From contig CM021318.1 of assembly GCA_010645155.1 (NCBI GenBank), positions 6,161,481-6,225,480 on the forward strand: a DNA stretch of 64,000 nt, in the 5' to 3' direction. Source of the DNA: Tigriopus japonicus. Its lineage: Eukaryota > Arthropoda > Copepoda > Harpacticoida > Harpacticidae. Position numbers and translations under genes: made by a program. A model generated the notes under the pieces. The model was given only the letters and a program-made list of their open reading frames with translations. It did not search any database and was not told where the DNA came from. Shown here piece after piece: positions 40,701 through 49,800 of the stretch (within the stretch, counting starts at the first letter, position 1; the number at the start of each line of letters is the position of its first letter).

Positions 40701-41495
40701 AAGTCAGTCTGTTTTTAGAAATTCCCAAATTCTTGTCAACCTCGACCATGCTCCATGCAATTACAAAAAGTTTTTGAGAAACTTGAGGCGTGGACTGTAA
40801 TTATCTAAATGGTTTTCGGGTTGCCCTAGAAATGCATTCTATTATTGGAAGTATCTCTCTGGAAATGGAACTGTGACTAAAATGACATGAGATTTGTCAT
40901 GACGTGAGCAAGGTCGAATGACATTTATGGCGTGATCCCTTTGTCGATTTGGCCTTGCATTTCAAGTACAGTACAGAGAACTATCAAAGATTGAGAGGAG
41001 CTCTTGGAAATTGTACTTGAGTTAAACGACGAAGCTAAGAGAAATTGCCGATTCTCAACGTTACTTTGAAATACCACGCAAAGAGGAGGAGTTCAATATT
41101 TGGTTGAAGGTATCGCAACTTTCCAGATCGAAAAAACGACCGTATGGTCCATGATGTTCAATAAACCTTGCACATTTTTTCTTTGACTATTGTGTCTATA
41201 ACACCATAGCGTCACTTAAGCGCAACTAATAGAGAAGAAAATATGAGCAACCCCAAAACATTGGTACACAAAAATTATGTTCTGCCGTGCCCGGTACTTA
41301 CCAAAAAGTTCGAAAAAGAAATCATTTTTTTTGTGTCAGGGTGCAGTTTTTGGGGCTTTCCGAGCACACTGACCTCACATTTTGGTGCTTAAAGAACCGC
41401 ATAGACCTTGATACCTCGGGAAAAAACTTACCTATACTCCATGATATTTGAGTGGCAGCTAAAATGGCAAGTGTCAAAATATGGCTCAAATTCAT
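7656..41495 (-). CDS. LpR: LDLR/VLDLR-family lipophorin receptor
   Basis: Sixteen coding exons, all GT-AG with matching phases: 41,432-41,495; 39,742-39,864; 24,030-24,152; 23,840-23,962; 23,551-23,777; 23,186-23,489; 21,040-21,297; 14,809-15,112; 13,500-13,718; 12,568-12,768; 12,336-12,489; 12,069-12,267; 11,225-11,464; 10,881-11,062; 10,597-10,821; 7,656-7,724. The product is about 1,004 aa. In order it has a signal peptide (1-20), eight LDL-A modules (about 23-365), two EGF domains, a YWTD propeller (about 448-705), a third EGF, an Asn/Ser-rich linker, a TM helix (about 888-913) and a tail with NFDNPVY (NPxY at 928-931). Eight LDL-A repeats and this order match VLDLR and arthropod lipophorin receptors. 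These receptors sit at the cell surface and take up lipoprotein by clathrin-mediated endocytosis. Direct ligand identity is inferred from the family. Confidence 0.9.
7725..10596 (-). other. last intron of LpR
   Basis: A 2.9 kb AT-rich stretch with no recognised gene or named repeat. Short frames at 7,879-8,136, 9,411-9,632 and 9,672-9,971 (plus strand) lack family motifs. Confidence 0.55.
10597..11464 (-). CDS. LpR: LpR linker, transmembrane and cytoplasmic exons
   Basis: Three exons. Exon 11,225-11,464 codes a low-complexity Asn/Ser/Thr linker with several N-x-S/T sites and an acidic DDDD run, the likely glycosylated stalk. Exon 10,881-11,062 codes a basic-Ser stretch, then the TM start [20 protein letters not shown]. 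Exon 10,597-10,821 completes the helix (VGIALY), gives the stop-transfer RRCWYK and the internalisation motif FDNPVY, then a Ser/Thr-rich tail. In family members the NPxY tyrosine motif recruits PTB-domain adaptors for endocytosis. A second reading frame is also open over the last 130 nt of this exon (see findings). Confidence 0.9.
12069..15112 (-). CDS. LpR: LpR EGF2, YWTD propeller and EGF3 exons
   Basis: Five exons (14,809-15,112; 13,500-13,718; 12,568-12,768; 12,336-12,489; 12,069-12,267). The first starts with the calcium-type [18 protein letters not shown] and enters the propeller. The YWTD-like blade motifs are [27 protein letters not shown] and MYWTDWD. The last exon is the third EGF ([16 protein letters not shown]), with the CLPAP signature of LDLR-type receptors. 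In the family the propeller releases ligand at endosomal pH. Confidence 0.93.
16145..16345. mobile_element. fold-back MITE, TA target site (mariner-like)
   Basis: A 201-bp near-palindrome with inverted arms of about 85 bp. Both ends read TAGGCC and the arms include gttaatgcacttaattcaa. It is bounded by TA on each side (16,143-16,144 and 16,346-16,347), consistent with a Tc1/mariner-type non-autonomous element. The arms flank a short loop bounded by gagtatatactcg copies. It lies in the LpR intron between the EGF1 and EGF2 exons. Confidence 0.7.
18099..18354. mobile_element. hAT MITE with internal gtgggccc motifs
   Basis: A 256-bp element with inverted ends CAGGGGTCGGTAACC and GGTTGCCAACCCCTG. 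A perfect 8-bp duplication ctttaggg flanks it (18,091-18,098 and 18,355-18,362). The ends match the CAGGGGTCGGCAACC type found in hAT families of many animals. The interior is built from repeated GTGGGCCC blocks. Confidence 0.9.
18991..19022. repeat. short tandem repeat with three CAGCTG boxes
   Basis: A 13-bp unit (cagctgacacaat) is repeated, placing CAGCTG E-boxes at 18,991, 19,004 and 19,017 with exact 13-bp spacing. It lies inside an LpR intron. A regulatory role is speculative. Confidence 0.6.
21040..24152 (-). CDS. LpR: LpR LDL-A repeats 2-8 and EGF1 exons
   Basis: Five exons: 24,030-24,152 (LA2), 23,840-23,962 (LA3), 23,551-23,777 (LA4-5), 23,186-23,489 (LA6-7) and 21,040-21,297 (LA8 plus EGF1). 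Each module has six Cys and the acidic calcium cage (for example [28 protein letters not shown]). LA8 is irregular: CGAWQDE replaces the usual SDE core. LA5 is completed across the splice into LA6 (ASDEK, then DC). EGF1 reads [14 protein letters not shown], the conserved first EGF of LDLR-type receptors. The single-module exons are exactly 123 bp with phase 1-1 borders, the classic shuffled LDL-A exon. Confidence 0.95.
25366..25560. repeat. tandem duplicate around an assembly gap
   Basis: A block containing gattatcaatggtcctgtgc occurs just before and just after 87 Ns (25,414-25,500). The gap therefore sits inside a direct repeat and its true length and copy number are uncertain. Confidence 0.8.
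25731..26705 (-). CDS. tandem CCCH zinc-finger protein (TIS11/ZFP36-like fingers)
   Basis: A 324-aa single-exon frame nested in LpR intron 2 on the same strand. The start is MAQETK (ATG at 26,703-26,705); the frame is open further upstream but without another ATG. Two C-x8-C-x5-C-x3-H fingers lie at the C-terminus: [20 protein letters not shown], preceded by KYKTAL, and [20 protein letters not shown]. The lead-in KYKTALC matches the (R/K)YKTELC rule of TTP-type RNA-binding fingers that read AU-rich elements in mRNA 3' UTRs. The 230-residue N-terminal part is acidic and not recognised. The protein stops three residues after finger 2. A splice-donor-like gtgagt overlaps the stop, so a longer spliced form is possible. 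RNA binding is likely; targets are unknown. Confidence 0.8.
   Translation of the reverse strand: MAQETKTTLSSQGSNFPAFFFANRQSEIADVETEQMVDYLDNASDLFSSKRFAGAFPHIKCDIAKPWDDHYDHQALVSAWDNYLNVDDEIKITLPATDSIRDELMLGPLAERLVVEEKPVFRFKNEGKEESEYVELGNRLVSKRVATECTQTGFDNDTKDLTIFGTYRAFLPSDYVDDDVKWDLSKLKAKETELVTPRETLKDIFAELSASLQGIEAVPEEEPKFSVAFTAKAKNTRVKTAEIEQAKLEDQKDKYKTALCKRFLKDNHCYLEDKCTFAHGEDELRWMAINFHYKNIQNKAKTCTNFLREGICTRGKKCAFKHEL
26782..26788 (-). promoter_or_regulatory. TATA box of the nested CCCH gene
   Basis: TATAAAT on the minus strand, 77 bp upstream of the ATG. It would place the transcription start about 30 bp downstream and give a 5' UTR of about 45-50 nt. It suggests the nested gene has its own promoter. 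Confidence 0.55.
38013..38560. mobile_element. hAT-like MITE with palindromic 8-bp target duplication
   Basis: Inverted ends TAGGGCCCGGAAATAAT and ATTATTCTGGGCCCTA are flanked on both sides by ctgatcag (38,005-38,012 and 38,561-38,568). The 548-bp interior is AT-rich and non-coding. The 8-bp duplication supports the hAT superfamily. Confidence 0.85.
39742..39864 (-). CDS. LpR: LpR LDL-A repeat 1 exon
   Basis: A 123-bp exon with phase 1 at both ends: [14 protein letters not shown], then [13 protein letters not shown] and the last Cys. Donor gtaagc, acceptor tttag. It joins in phase to the signal-peptide exon upstream and to LA2 downstream across the 15.6 kb intron. Confidence 0.93.
41432..41495 (-). 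CDS. LpR: LpR signal-peptide exon
   Basis: ATG at 41,493-41,495 opens a hydrophobic leader ([16 protein letters not shown]) of 21 codons. It ends in phase 1 at a strong donor (gtaagt) and joins exactly to the LA1 exon. I chose it because it is the first upstream ATG that gives a signal peptide with a matching phase. Confidence 0.8.
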
Positions 41496-41575
41496 GTTCA
41501 ATCCTCAATCCTCTCCAATCTGTTAAGAGCACGAAAACATCACTTTGTTTGAGACTTAAAGAGCACGGTCCTTCA

Positions 41576-41581
41576 CTTATA
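41576..41581 (-). promoter_or_regulatory. possible TATA box of LpR
   Basis: TATAAG on the minus strand, 81 bp upstream of the LpR ATG. A CRE-like TGACGTC half lies further upstream near 41,662-41,668. Weak evidence from position only. Confidence 0.3.
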
Positions 41582-42332
41582 CTGTTCTTCAGCAAGATTC
41601 ATGCACCCAAATTGATCACCAGTGCCTGACGAAAACGGCGAACACGACCCTGTTGCATCAGGTGACGTCTTCTTTACCGTGCTCAGCACTTTCAAACACT
41701 CCGCCAAGAGTCCGTAGAAATGACCCAGCGCGTTGGACGAAGCCGGTAACCGAAATATCGTACGACTTTTTCGTCACCACACGTGGAAAGGGGGAGGACA
41801 ATAATTTGTAGCTGGCCACGAATATATATCTGTCTGGCTTTGCGAGGGGAGGGTTGGTTCAGACTGCTGAAATCCGAGGATCACACCGAGAGTGATGAAG
41901 TTACTGAAGTAGGAAGACACTGGAACATCACGAATGGAGGTGCTCTAGAAGCATCTATTCCAGAGAGGTCTCACTTCAAAAAGATTTATTTCAATTTGCG
42001 TTGATAGGGTCCTCTGACTGGCTTGGAATCTCCGACTTGACTGACGGACAACCGTTTTCCTCAGTGTATTCCGCTCTCTGAGCGCCTGCTCTTCCCGGCT
42101 TCTCTCTAGATACTAATGTTGTAGTTGTCCGGGCCTGTGGGCTCTTATGATGACAAGACCGCTGAAAGAGCCTTTTGGGTAAGGAAATGAGAAGCGCGTG
42201 CCTTCGGCAGAAGAAATACACCGCTTCTGAATGAGAGGTTGAGAGAGTTTGGGTATTCGTAGGAACTTGATTCTTATACCCGATCTCAAGTCGGAATCTG
42301 AAGAACTTTTTTAGGCCAAGGATGGCTCAAGA

Positions 42333-42684
42333 AAAAGAAGCTCATGGGAAAGAAGCGAAAACTAGGCCAAGTTGGTTTTTTTTTGAAGCTTCAATTGTTT
42401 GCCGTTGTTGTAGCCACTATCAACTCAGGAAGGGCAAATTGCAAAGAAATTCGATTTTGCAATCAGCTTAAGTAAATTATGCCAATGTTGATCTATTCAG
42501 TTGTCATATTGCATAATAAGCAGTGCTCAAGTTATTGTGTTGATATTTTTCGTATCGAAAGGCTCTTTTTCCTGCATTTTTTTCTCTCAAGCTTCTCGGT
42601 TTGGGGGGCTTTTTTGAAGCTTCACGTTAACGCCACTTGTCGCTAGGGTCAAGTTTTTGCTTCTTTCCCATGAGTTTCTTTAGC
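42333..42684. repeat. imperfect inverted repeat, possible MITE
   Basis: Arms sharing ctcatgggaaagaagc, followed by similar AAAACT sequence, point towards each other about 350 bp apart. The exact ends and target duplication are not clear. Confidence 0.45.
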
Positions 42685-43422
42685 TCAAGCTAGAGTTCTA
42701 GGGAGAGAAATGACACTCCCAGCCAGCCGCTTGCCTTCAGTTTTGATCCCCCTTCATTAGCCTGAAGTTGGGCAGGGTCACCGTAATGTGTTCTAAAAAG
42801 AAGAGTGGCCTGACAGCCCAGGCAGAATTTGGTTGATTTTTGAATCAAATTTGTAGATGACATTGGCTTGAAAAAATAAGTCATTTGGCAACTAATTGAA
42901 ACCTGATACTCCTCCAAACACTCAAATCAGATCGGATCTTGAATTAGATTACTTGGAATTGAAATAGAAGCTTCAAAAAGGGGGAATGCTGAGGTTGAGT
43001 TAAGCCACTTTTAGCAATTGCGTGTTATTTTATGTGCATCAAGAGAATGAACCCTCAGTCAGGTTGACCAAATCTTAAAACAAGGAAAGTCATGCAGAAA
43101 TTGTGAAACATAAATGATGAAATTAGGTAATCTTTGGTGCTTTTTCTTGTATCTGTTTATCTCTTGAACATCAAAAACTTTGTAGCTGATCCAACCTGTG
43201 AGTGAATACCTCCATATAATTTCTGGAAAAGTTTTGTTTCTTAAGATTTTGGTAACCCTGATCTTCAATTGTATATGCCTCGATCTCCTGGGTATTTTGA
43301 ATTTGCCGTCATGCCATGAGAGTGAGTTGTCAGCTGATTGGAATCATAACAAGAACCCTTGATTTGGGAGTGACATTTTTCTCCCAAGAACTGTAGCTCA
43401 AGCCAGGATTGCTTTCAAAATA

Positions 43423-43517
43423 CACACTGGGTCCGATTAGTACAATGAAAATTCAACAGAACAATATATTTGTTACAAAAAAACTCACATCTTAGTACAA
43501 TGATCGGACCCAGTGTG
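43423..43517. mobile_element. short MITE, TA target site
   Basis: A 95-bp unit with inverted ends CACACTGGGTCCGAT / ATCGGACCCAGTGTG flanked by TA on both sides. A second direct repeat (ttagtacaatga) lies just inside each end. It looks like a tiny Tc1/mariner-type derivative. Confidence 0.65.
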
Positions 43518-44249
43518 TATTTGTGAAACAAGTGTGAAGTATTGATTAGCTTAAATAAATGTATTAAATCTCATAAAACCATTAAAATCATGAATTAGTC
43601 TAGTTATTTGGGCAAATTTAAAATGAACACCTGAACAAAATATATTATACTTTGACATTGAAAATTGATATTACATCCTTGAAGTCTTGAAACACTTCCA
43701 TATAGCTAAGCACTGACACATCAAGGAAAATACAAAAAGTGACAAAATAGATTTTTGAACACCGCTTTCCTCAATTACTTCAAAGGTAGACCCGCTGATT
43801 AAACCTCACAAACTTTGATCTTATCATGGTCCTCATTTTTGAAATTAGTCGTTGGGACGATTGGATATTTCCTATAAGTCGAAAAATTGTTTGAAAAAAC
43901 GCGTTTGCAGTGAAATTTTGCTTTTTGGGTCTGAACGCCTTGCGTCTACAAGAGGTCGCATCTCATGATCTAGGGAAATCAAAACTTAAAAGACTCATTG
44001 TCAGATTAATTTCATTTGCTTGATCCATTAAGAAAATGATTCTCCATTAAGAGAGTAATATTCATCGGTCCCTTTCTTATTTAAACTTGCACATAATACC
44101 TGCACCAAGAACCACTGCATTTTTATGGACTGGGAAGTGAATGAGAGGAATCATGATTTTTGGTAGGATCTATTCAATTACGTTCTTCTGCAAATGAGAC
44201 CTTGCAAATTTTGACAAAAATACAAATTTCAATTTTCAGCTCAATTAAC

Positions 44250-45090
44250 CCAGATCAAGGGCTTGTTGTGCGTTGAGGTTCAGAGAATTATCACGAGATG
44301 GTGCTGTTCCACGCGTCAACTTGGAAAAATCAGAGCGAGTCATATACGTAACTTTTGAAGTCGCTCATGTTTGAAATCAAGATGATATGATCTTAAAAGT
44401 TATTGTATCGTGTAGAGGGAATCATCCTCTCCCAAATCCACATATTTTGGGCTGATGAAGTTGATTTGAACTCAAATTATGGGATTCGGAAGATTCTCGT
44501 TGCCCGTCTAGGTTGAGAGATGTGAATTTGTCCTGACAATGGTTTTGGTTGCGCAACGGGGCTTTAACAACAAAACAAACGATCAAGAATTCGGGATTAT
44601 AAAATCCGGCAGTCTTCAAAGCATCCAAGTCGCAAAGGTGGTCTGTGGAATGCGAAAACCAAGATTGGAAGAACAATGGTTTTTGCATTTCACAGACTAC
44701 CCTCATGAGTTACATGCTATGAAAAAAATGTCGTATTTTTACATCCAGTTTTCCTGATCGTTTGTTTTGTTGTTTAAGCCCCGTTGCGCAACCAAAACCA
44801 TTGTCAGGATAAACTCACATCTCTCAACCTAGACGGGCAACGAGAATCTTCCGAGTCCCATAATTTGAGTTCAAATCAACTTCATCAGCCCAAAATATGT
44901 GGATTTGGGAGGGGATGATTCCCTCTACACGATACAATAACTTTTAAGATCATATCATCTTGATTTCAAACATGAGCGAATTCAAAAGTTATGTATATGA
45001 CTCGCTCTGATTTTTCCAAGTTGACGCGTGGAACAGCACCATCTCGTGATAATTCTCTGAACCTCAACGCACAACAAACCCTTGATCTGG
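44250..45090. mobile_element. fold-back element with ~335-bp arms
   Basis: The left arm (about 44,250-44,588) and right arm (about 44,755-45,090) are nearly exact reverse complements. The outer ends are ccagatcaagg / ccttgatctgg. A spacer of about 165 bp lies between them. No protein is coded. No clear target duplication is visible, because the right end abuts a copy of a Ty3/gypsy segment exactly at 45,091. Confidence 0.8.
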
Positions 45091-45256
45091 CACATTGATA
45101 CAGGCCATTAAAAAGCCAAAACTGATTAGGGGAGAAAATACGATACCTGAATAAGATAAAATGGAACAAATTCTACTGAAAAGTGGGTTTAAAGAGTTAT
45201 TTCAGTGGTGGAATTCGCATTTAAATCTGCTTTGAAAATTGACAACTTTCTCATGG
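45091..45256 (+). repeat. inverted copy of the gypsy segment at 49.8-49.96 kb
   Basis: About 95% identical, in reverse orientation, to 49,801-49,963. It starts with cacattgatacaggcc and ends at tcatgg. In the other copy the outer part continues the gypsy pol reading frame, so this is a displaced fragment of the same element family. Together the copies form inverted repeats around the multi-Cys gene. Confidence 0.8.
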
Positions 45257-46523
45257 TAATTACTTTTCAACAATTCTTCCCAACCAATGAAAACGCTTGA
45301 AACGATATTCAACGATTTGAATTGACTTAAGTCATGCGAAAGAAATACTGAGAACTTCAGGAGAAAATCAAAATATTATAGTAATACAAGCGATTGGGAT
45401 ATATATTTTTGAGAATGATAAGTTTCAGGTAATTCAATTTTCAGCAATTCTCAATTTTCAGTGTTTTCTGACGTGAACCTTTAAGAATACTAAACCCAAT
45501 AATGTATATAATGTATATGAGAGGACGTCCTGGACGAAAAAGTATTTTTTAATTCGTTAATGCTGAGGCTATTGAAAAGTTTGCATTGAAAAAAAACCTT
45601 TTTTTGTTTGAAAATTGCGAGGTAAAGATGTAATTTAATTTACAACTTAAAAGCCTGAAATGTAGCTAATGCTCAAACAAATTGCCAAAGTATTGGTGTT
45701 TCCATGCACATTTGAAGCAAAATAAGTGAGAGAACATTGATTCTAAATGCTCCACACGGTGTTTCTCTGAGGTAGAGAAGACATTTTTAAATTCCAGAAA
45801 CTTTTGAGACCAGTTTTGAGATTTAGGTACAATGCCTAACATAAATTTCATTCATGTTTGTTAGGTCACTTGAAAAATCAGACAAAGTTATCTTAAACAT
45901 GCTTCATATCATAAAAACATTTGAAAATTTACTTCAAACAAAGTCTTAGATGTAGTAAGAGCAATGTTGTTCTAAAATATTTTAGAAATCTTTTTCGCGG
46001 ATACATTTTCAACGGCTTTTTGTTCAGCATTCTCAAAGGATCAAACAGGAAGGTCGTTACATCAATTTGGACAAACGGCTGAGTCGATTGCGATAAGAAG
46101 AAAATGTTAGGAAAATGTCTCCAAGCATGCTTTAAGTGATCTGATAAGTATGCTGCAGTTTGGTTGCCCGTGACCTAAGTCAATTGACTTAATCCTGGTA
46201 CATTCAAAAAAATACAATATATTGTATAAATCACATAAATGTATCCAAAGGGAAATATCTCGCAATGAACATTATTATTCTTATAATCAATAGAGTTCAA
46301 ATGCTGGAGCGCATTCATAACTCAAAACTGTTCTCAAAAGTTTTTGAAACTGAAAAATGACCTCTCTACTGTCCACCTCTTGCACGTCAAAGAAACTAAT
46401 ATTGACCGATGTTTATGATGATCTAGGATCTAAAAACCAAATCACTTTGTCGATAAAAAAGATATAATTAGATTAAAAGTGGTGTATTTTGGCATGAACA
46501 ATAAATCACCAAGAAGAACGTAA
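45257..46523. other. AT-rich spacer, no gene recognised
   Basis: Nothing recognisable on either strand. It lies between the displaced gypsy fragment and the 3' end of the multi-Cys gene. Confidence 0.45.
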
Positions 46524-48575
46524 TTAAGAAGCATGGGAACCGTTGAAATCCAGGACACTTTTCAAAAATCTTTGGCTGTAGGAGAGGCTGGAGCATTCTT
46601 TCACCTTGTACTTCAACCATATCTTCATGTATTCACAATGGAGACTTTCATGAGCTTGTTCTGCAAATTGATGCATGTTTTGCTTGCCTCGAAGACGTGT
46701 AAATTCATTCAAATGGTCAAAAATCGTATGAGCTTTCGGAATCAAAGGCATTCCAGAGGCTCTCCAAGCATCCTTGAATCCATTTACGAGCTCTTCCAAC
46801 ACAATGGTATCGATCTCCGGCTTTGAATATTCATGGTTGAGGGCTTGAAATGTCGCAAATACACGGACAAGTGGTCGCCATGTATTTTCATTGTTTATTC
46901 GACCCAGAATGTGCTCAAGGCGATCAACATTTTTTAAGAGCATCTGGCACTCATTTCCCTCAAACCCGGTACCATGGTATTTTTCCTCATGAAGATGCAA
47001 GGAAGCAGGCCATGATTTTGCCTCTGGAACTTCCCTTATCAGTTTGGTATAGGTGTGATTGACGATTCCCAAGCGAATATGTAACCATGGTAGCATGCAC
47101 ACTTCTAACACTCTCAAAGATGGATTTTTGTGTTGAAGAATAAGAGGTGGCTTCTGAACAGAGTGAAAATTCTTCGCTTGTGGTTTGACAGTCTTGGCAT
47201 ATCCCTCGAAATCTTTCTGAAGCATTCCCAAGGTACGTTCTTGGCTTGGTGATTCATTCTAATTTCCATTGATCCAGAGGCAAAAGATACAAGGAAAAGT
47301 GCTTTTATGGTTTCCCAATCCACACACCATGTTGAGGCACTTCAGATCCTGGGAATACACATCCTCAATGCCATCAGGAGGAACCATATTCAGCTTCGCG
47401 AGCAACATCTTGATTGATTCATAAGATTCTTTGATTGGTGCAATGGCAAGTATGAATGTTCGCTTGACTCCAGAAGACTTGAAAGGTCCAACTTCTTTGG
47501 CCGGATTTCGGAAAATCAAATTTCCACTCACCTAAAATAAAGGAGGAATCTGAGTTTAAATAATCTTCAATACTCCTTAAAACATGCTTCATTAACTCAC
47601 CTTCAAAAAACCACATCCTTCATCAATGGATAATCTCAAAATTGTTTGTTCTTTGATCATTCCACGTTCTTGAATGATTGTGTTAAGGAACTTTTCTGTA
47701 TTGGAACAGAAAATCATTGGAAAAGAGCTTGTATTTGAGATGTTTGAGCAAATCGAAACCTCAAAAAACTCCTTCCACTTCTTATTTGAGTCCGACAACG
47801 CTGGTACTAGTCCCGGTTGGACAGAAACATCATCACGAAAAACACGAACAACTTTCTTTATGGCGTTGTCACTGATACCAGTTTCCAGCTTTGCCTTTTT
47901 TATCGATTGTAATGAAATCAAAGGTTTGGGATTCTTGAGCCGATTTTCAAGAGCCAAGTTTGACCTCACAAATGTGGCTGGCAATCCACGAGTGGCTAAG
48001 GTCAATTTGTCATTCTCCAGCTCTTTCTTCTTCAAGATTCCACTTCCAATAACTTCAAGGGTGGCAGGAGGCACAAGTTTCTTGAGGTTATTTTCAAGTT
48101 GGCGGTTATTGCATGCATGTCTACATCCTTGGTAAATGGTTGTGAAACACTTAAGACCTCTGCTGTTGGTGCTCTTTTTATCAGAGGATCCTTTTGGGTC
48201 CACGGGGTTTTGGTTCCGCTTGCGCTTTCCAGTGTACTTCTTTGACGATGCCAGCCCCACCACTCGATATTTTTGACACAAAAAACACTCACATCTAACC
48301 TCACCGCGAGGATAACGGAATGCACGCATGCTTGTGTAATCAGGTGAGGGGGGAAGAATGGGGGAAAAATCTCCATTTCCAAAACACTTCAGTTTCTTTG
48401 AGCACGAGGAACACAAGCCGGAGGGAAGCCTTTGATCTTCAGGAAGATAGCCATCAACAATGAAATTGTTAACCCATGATTCATATGTTGGGCGAATTGG
48501 GACATAACTTTTGTCAAGGCACACTAAGCACAATCCTGCTCTAGCTTTGATGTGTTTTTCCATTTGATTGGTCAA
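46524..48575 (-). pseudogene. two-exon multi-Cys gene with one in-frame stop
   Basis: Exon 1 (47,601-48,575) and exon 2 (46,524-47,531) join in phase 0 (gtgagt donor, attttag acceptor), giving about 660 codons. The N-terminus carries paired cysteines (CLVC, CSSC, CECFLC), likely zinc-binding. The middle has IDEGCGFLK then SGNLIFRNP, and the C-terminal half contains HEEKYHGTGFEGNECQMLL and ends with a Trp/Tyr-rich helix region. I recognise this as a type of multi-copy uncharacterised invertebrate protein that often travels with mobile DNA, but I cannot name its superfamily. One TAG at 47,259-47,261 interrupts exon 2, yet the same frame resumes immediately (ESPSQERTLGMLQKDF). It is a single nonsense change in an otherwise intact frame, or a sequencing error. 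Confidence 0.65.
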
Positions 48576-49800
48576 TTATGGCATTCATTCACTCAAGTGC
48601 TGTAAGTCTGCAACTCTTACACAAGGTCTGCTAAGTGTTGCGCTCGCTTGTCTTCCCACACGTATCCCTTCAAATTAGAAAGTACGAGGGTCAAAAAGGC
48701 AAAAACGGATTGGTCAGTTTTTAAACACTTATATCCTTAGGCAAAAGGAAACATTTTTCGAATTTCGAGGATAAACATTTACTTTGAATGGGTTTTGGAT
48801 TTTTTTCACATGGACATGGGAGAAGTTGTCCTTCGACATCACCTAAATACATTTGTTTGAAGCTCCAATTTAGAATGATGTGTTTTTGGACCAAGGTGTA
48901 TCTTAGAGTCAGCAAGAGAAAGAAGTCTTAAGTTGCAAGTATATGACTTCATAAAGTATGAAAATAAGCTTTGCTCTATTTTTTAAACGTGAATATGAGT
49001 ATTTGCATGCTGACACAAAATCCAGCACTGTCTTGATTCCAAAGACAGTCAGTCACCTGGTCTCAATTAAGGACATGCTTTGTTAACATTCTCAAATAAG
49101 TTAGTCATAAGCTTGTAATTTCTATCTTGTTAGATCATTACGAAAATATTTGACATCCATCATTGTTACAAAATTGTTCACAATCTGAATTGTGTATGAA
49201 ATGATTGTGTCCAGAGTTCTGATTTGATCAAACACATTCTCATGCCCATGATTGATCCAATGTTTTGCTGAAACTATTAATGCCAGTCCAGGATCAGATC
49301 ATAGTCTTCTCAAGTTTCTTTGCATAACTTTACTTCCCAAGTTGTCTGACAAGGTCATGTTCTTTTTCATTCCTCGTTGTGCTTCTATCCAACCCACAAA
49401 AATCTGGAGGCCTAACTAAAATTAAGTTACTTACTTTCTTTTGACATGTTTTGTTAAAAAACCGTGAACAATAGCACAAAACTCATTTCTTTTAAAAATT
49501 GTCTCAAAAGTACTCAAAAAATCTAGCCTCAAAATTTTGACAATCAATAATTTATTTGCAAAAATGTCAACCTGATCATATTTATGAGACCCTTGTAGTT
49601 TCCTTAAATTTATTGTGGTTTTCATAATGTTAAATTAGTTGTGAAAAAATGTCAATCCAAATGAAATTCGTTGTCACCAATTTTAAGAGACAAGTCCCGT
49701 AAAGTTTGTGAAGTTTGGTTTGATTTGACATTTCTCGTCAATTTTGGCAACTCTGGTTTGTCATATTGACGTTTCAACAAGATTACAAGGGTTGCAACCA
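48576..49800. other. AT-rich spacer, no gene recognised
   Basis: Upstream region of the multi-Cys gene. Short frames at 48,721-48,915, 49,431-49,625 and 49,652-49,849 lack motifs. Confidence 0.4.

Noticed and set aside
44950..45170. Protein frame shared between 44,966-45,169 and 49,885-50,151
   Set aside because: The shared text arises because both frames read the antisense of the inverted gypsy fragment; it is not a gene.
47674..48135. 153-aa plus-strand frame opposite the multi-Cys gene
   Set aside because: Shadow of exon 1 of the multi-Cys gene, which has cysteine clusters and a phase-matched intron.
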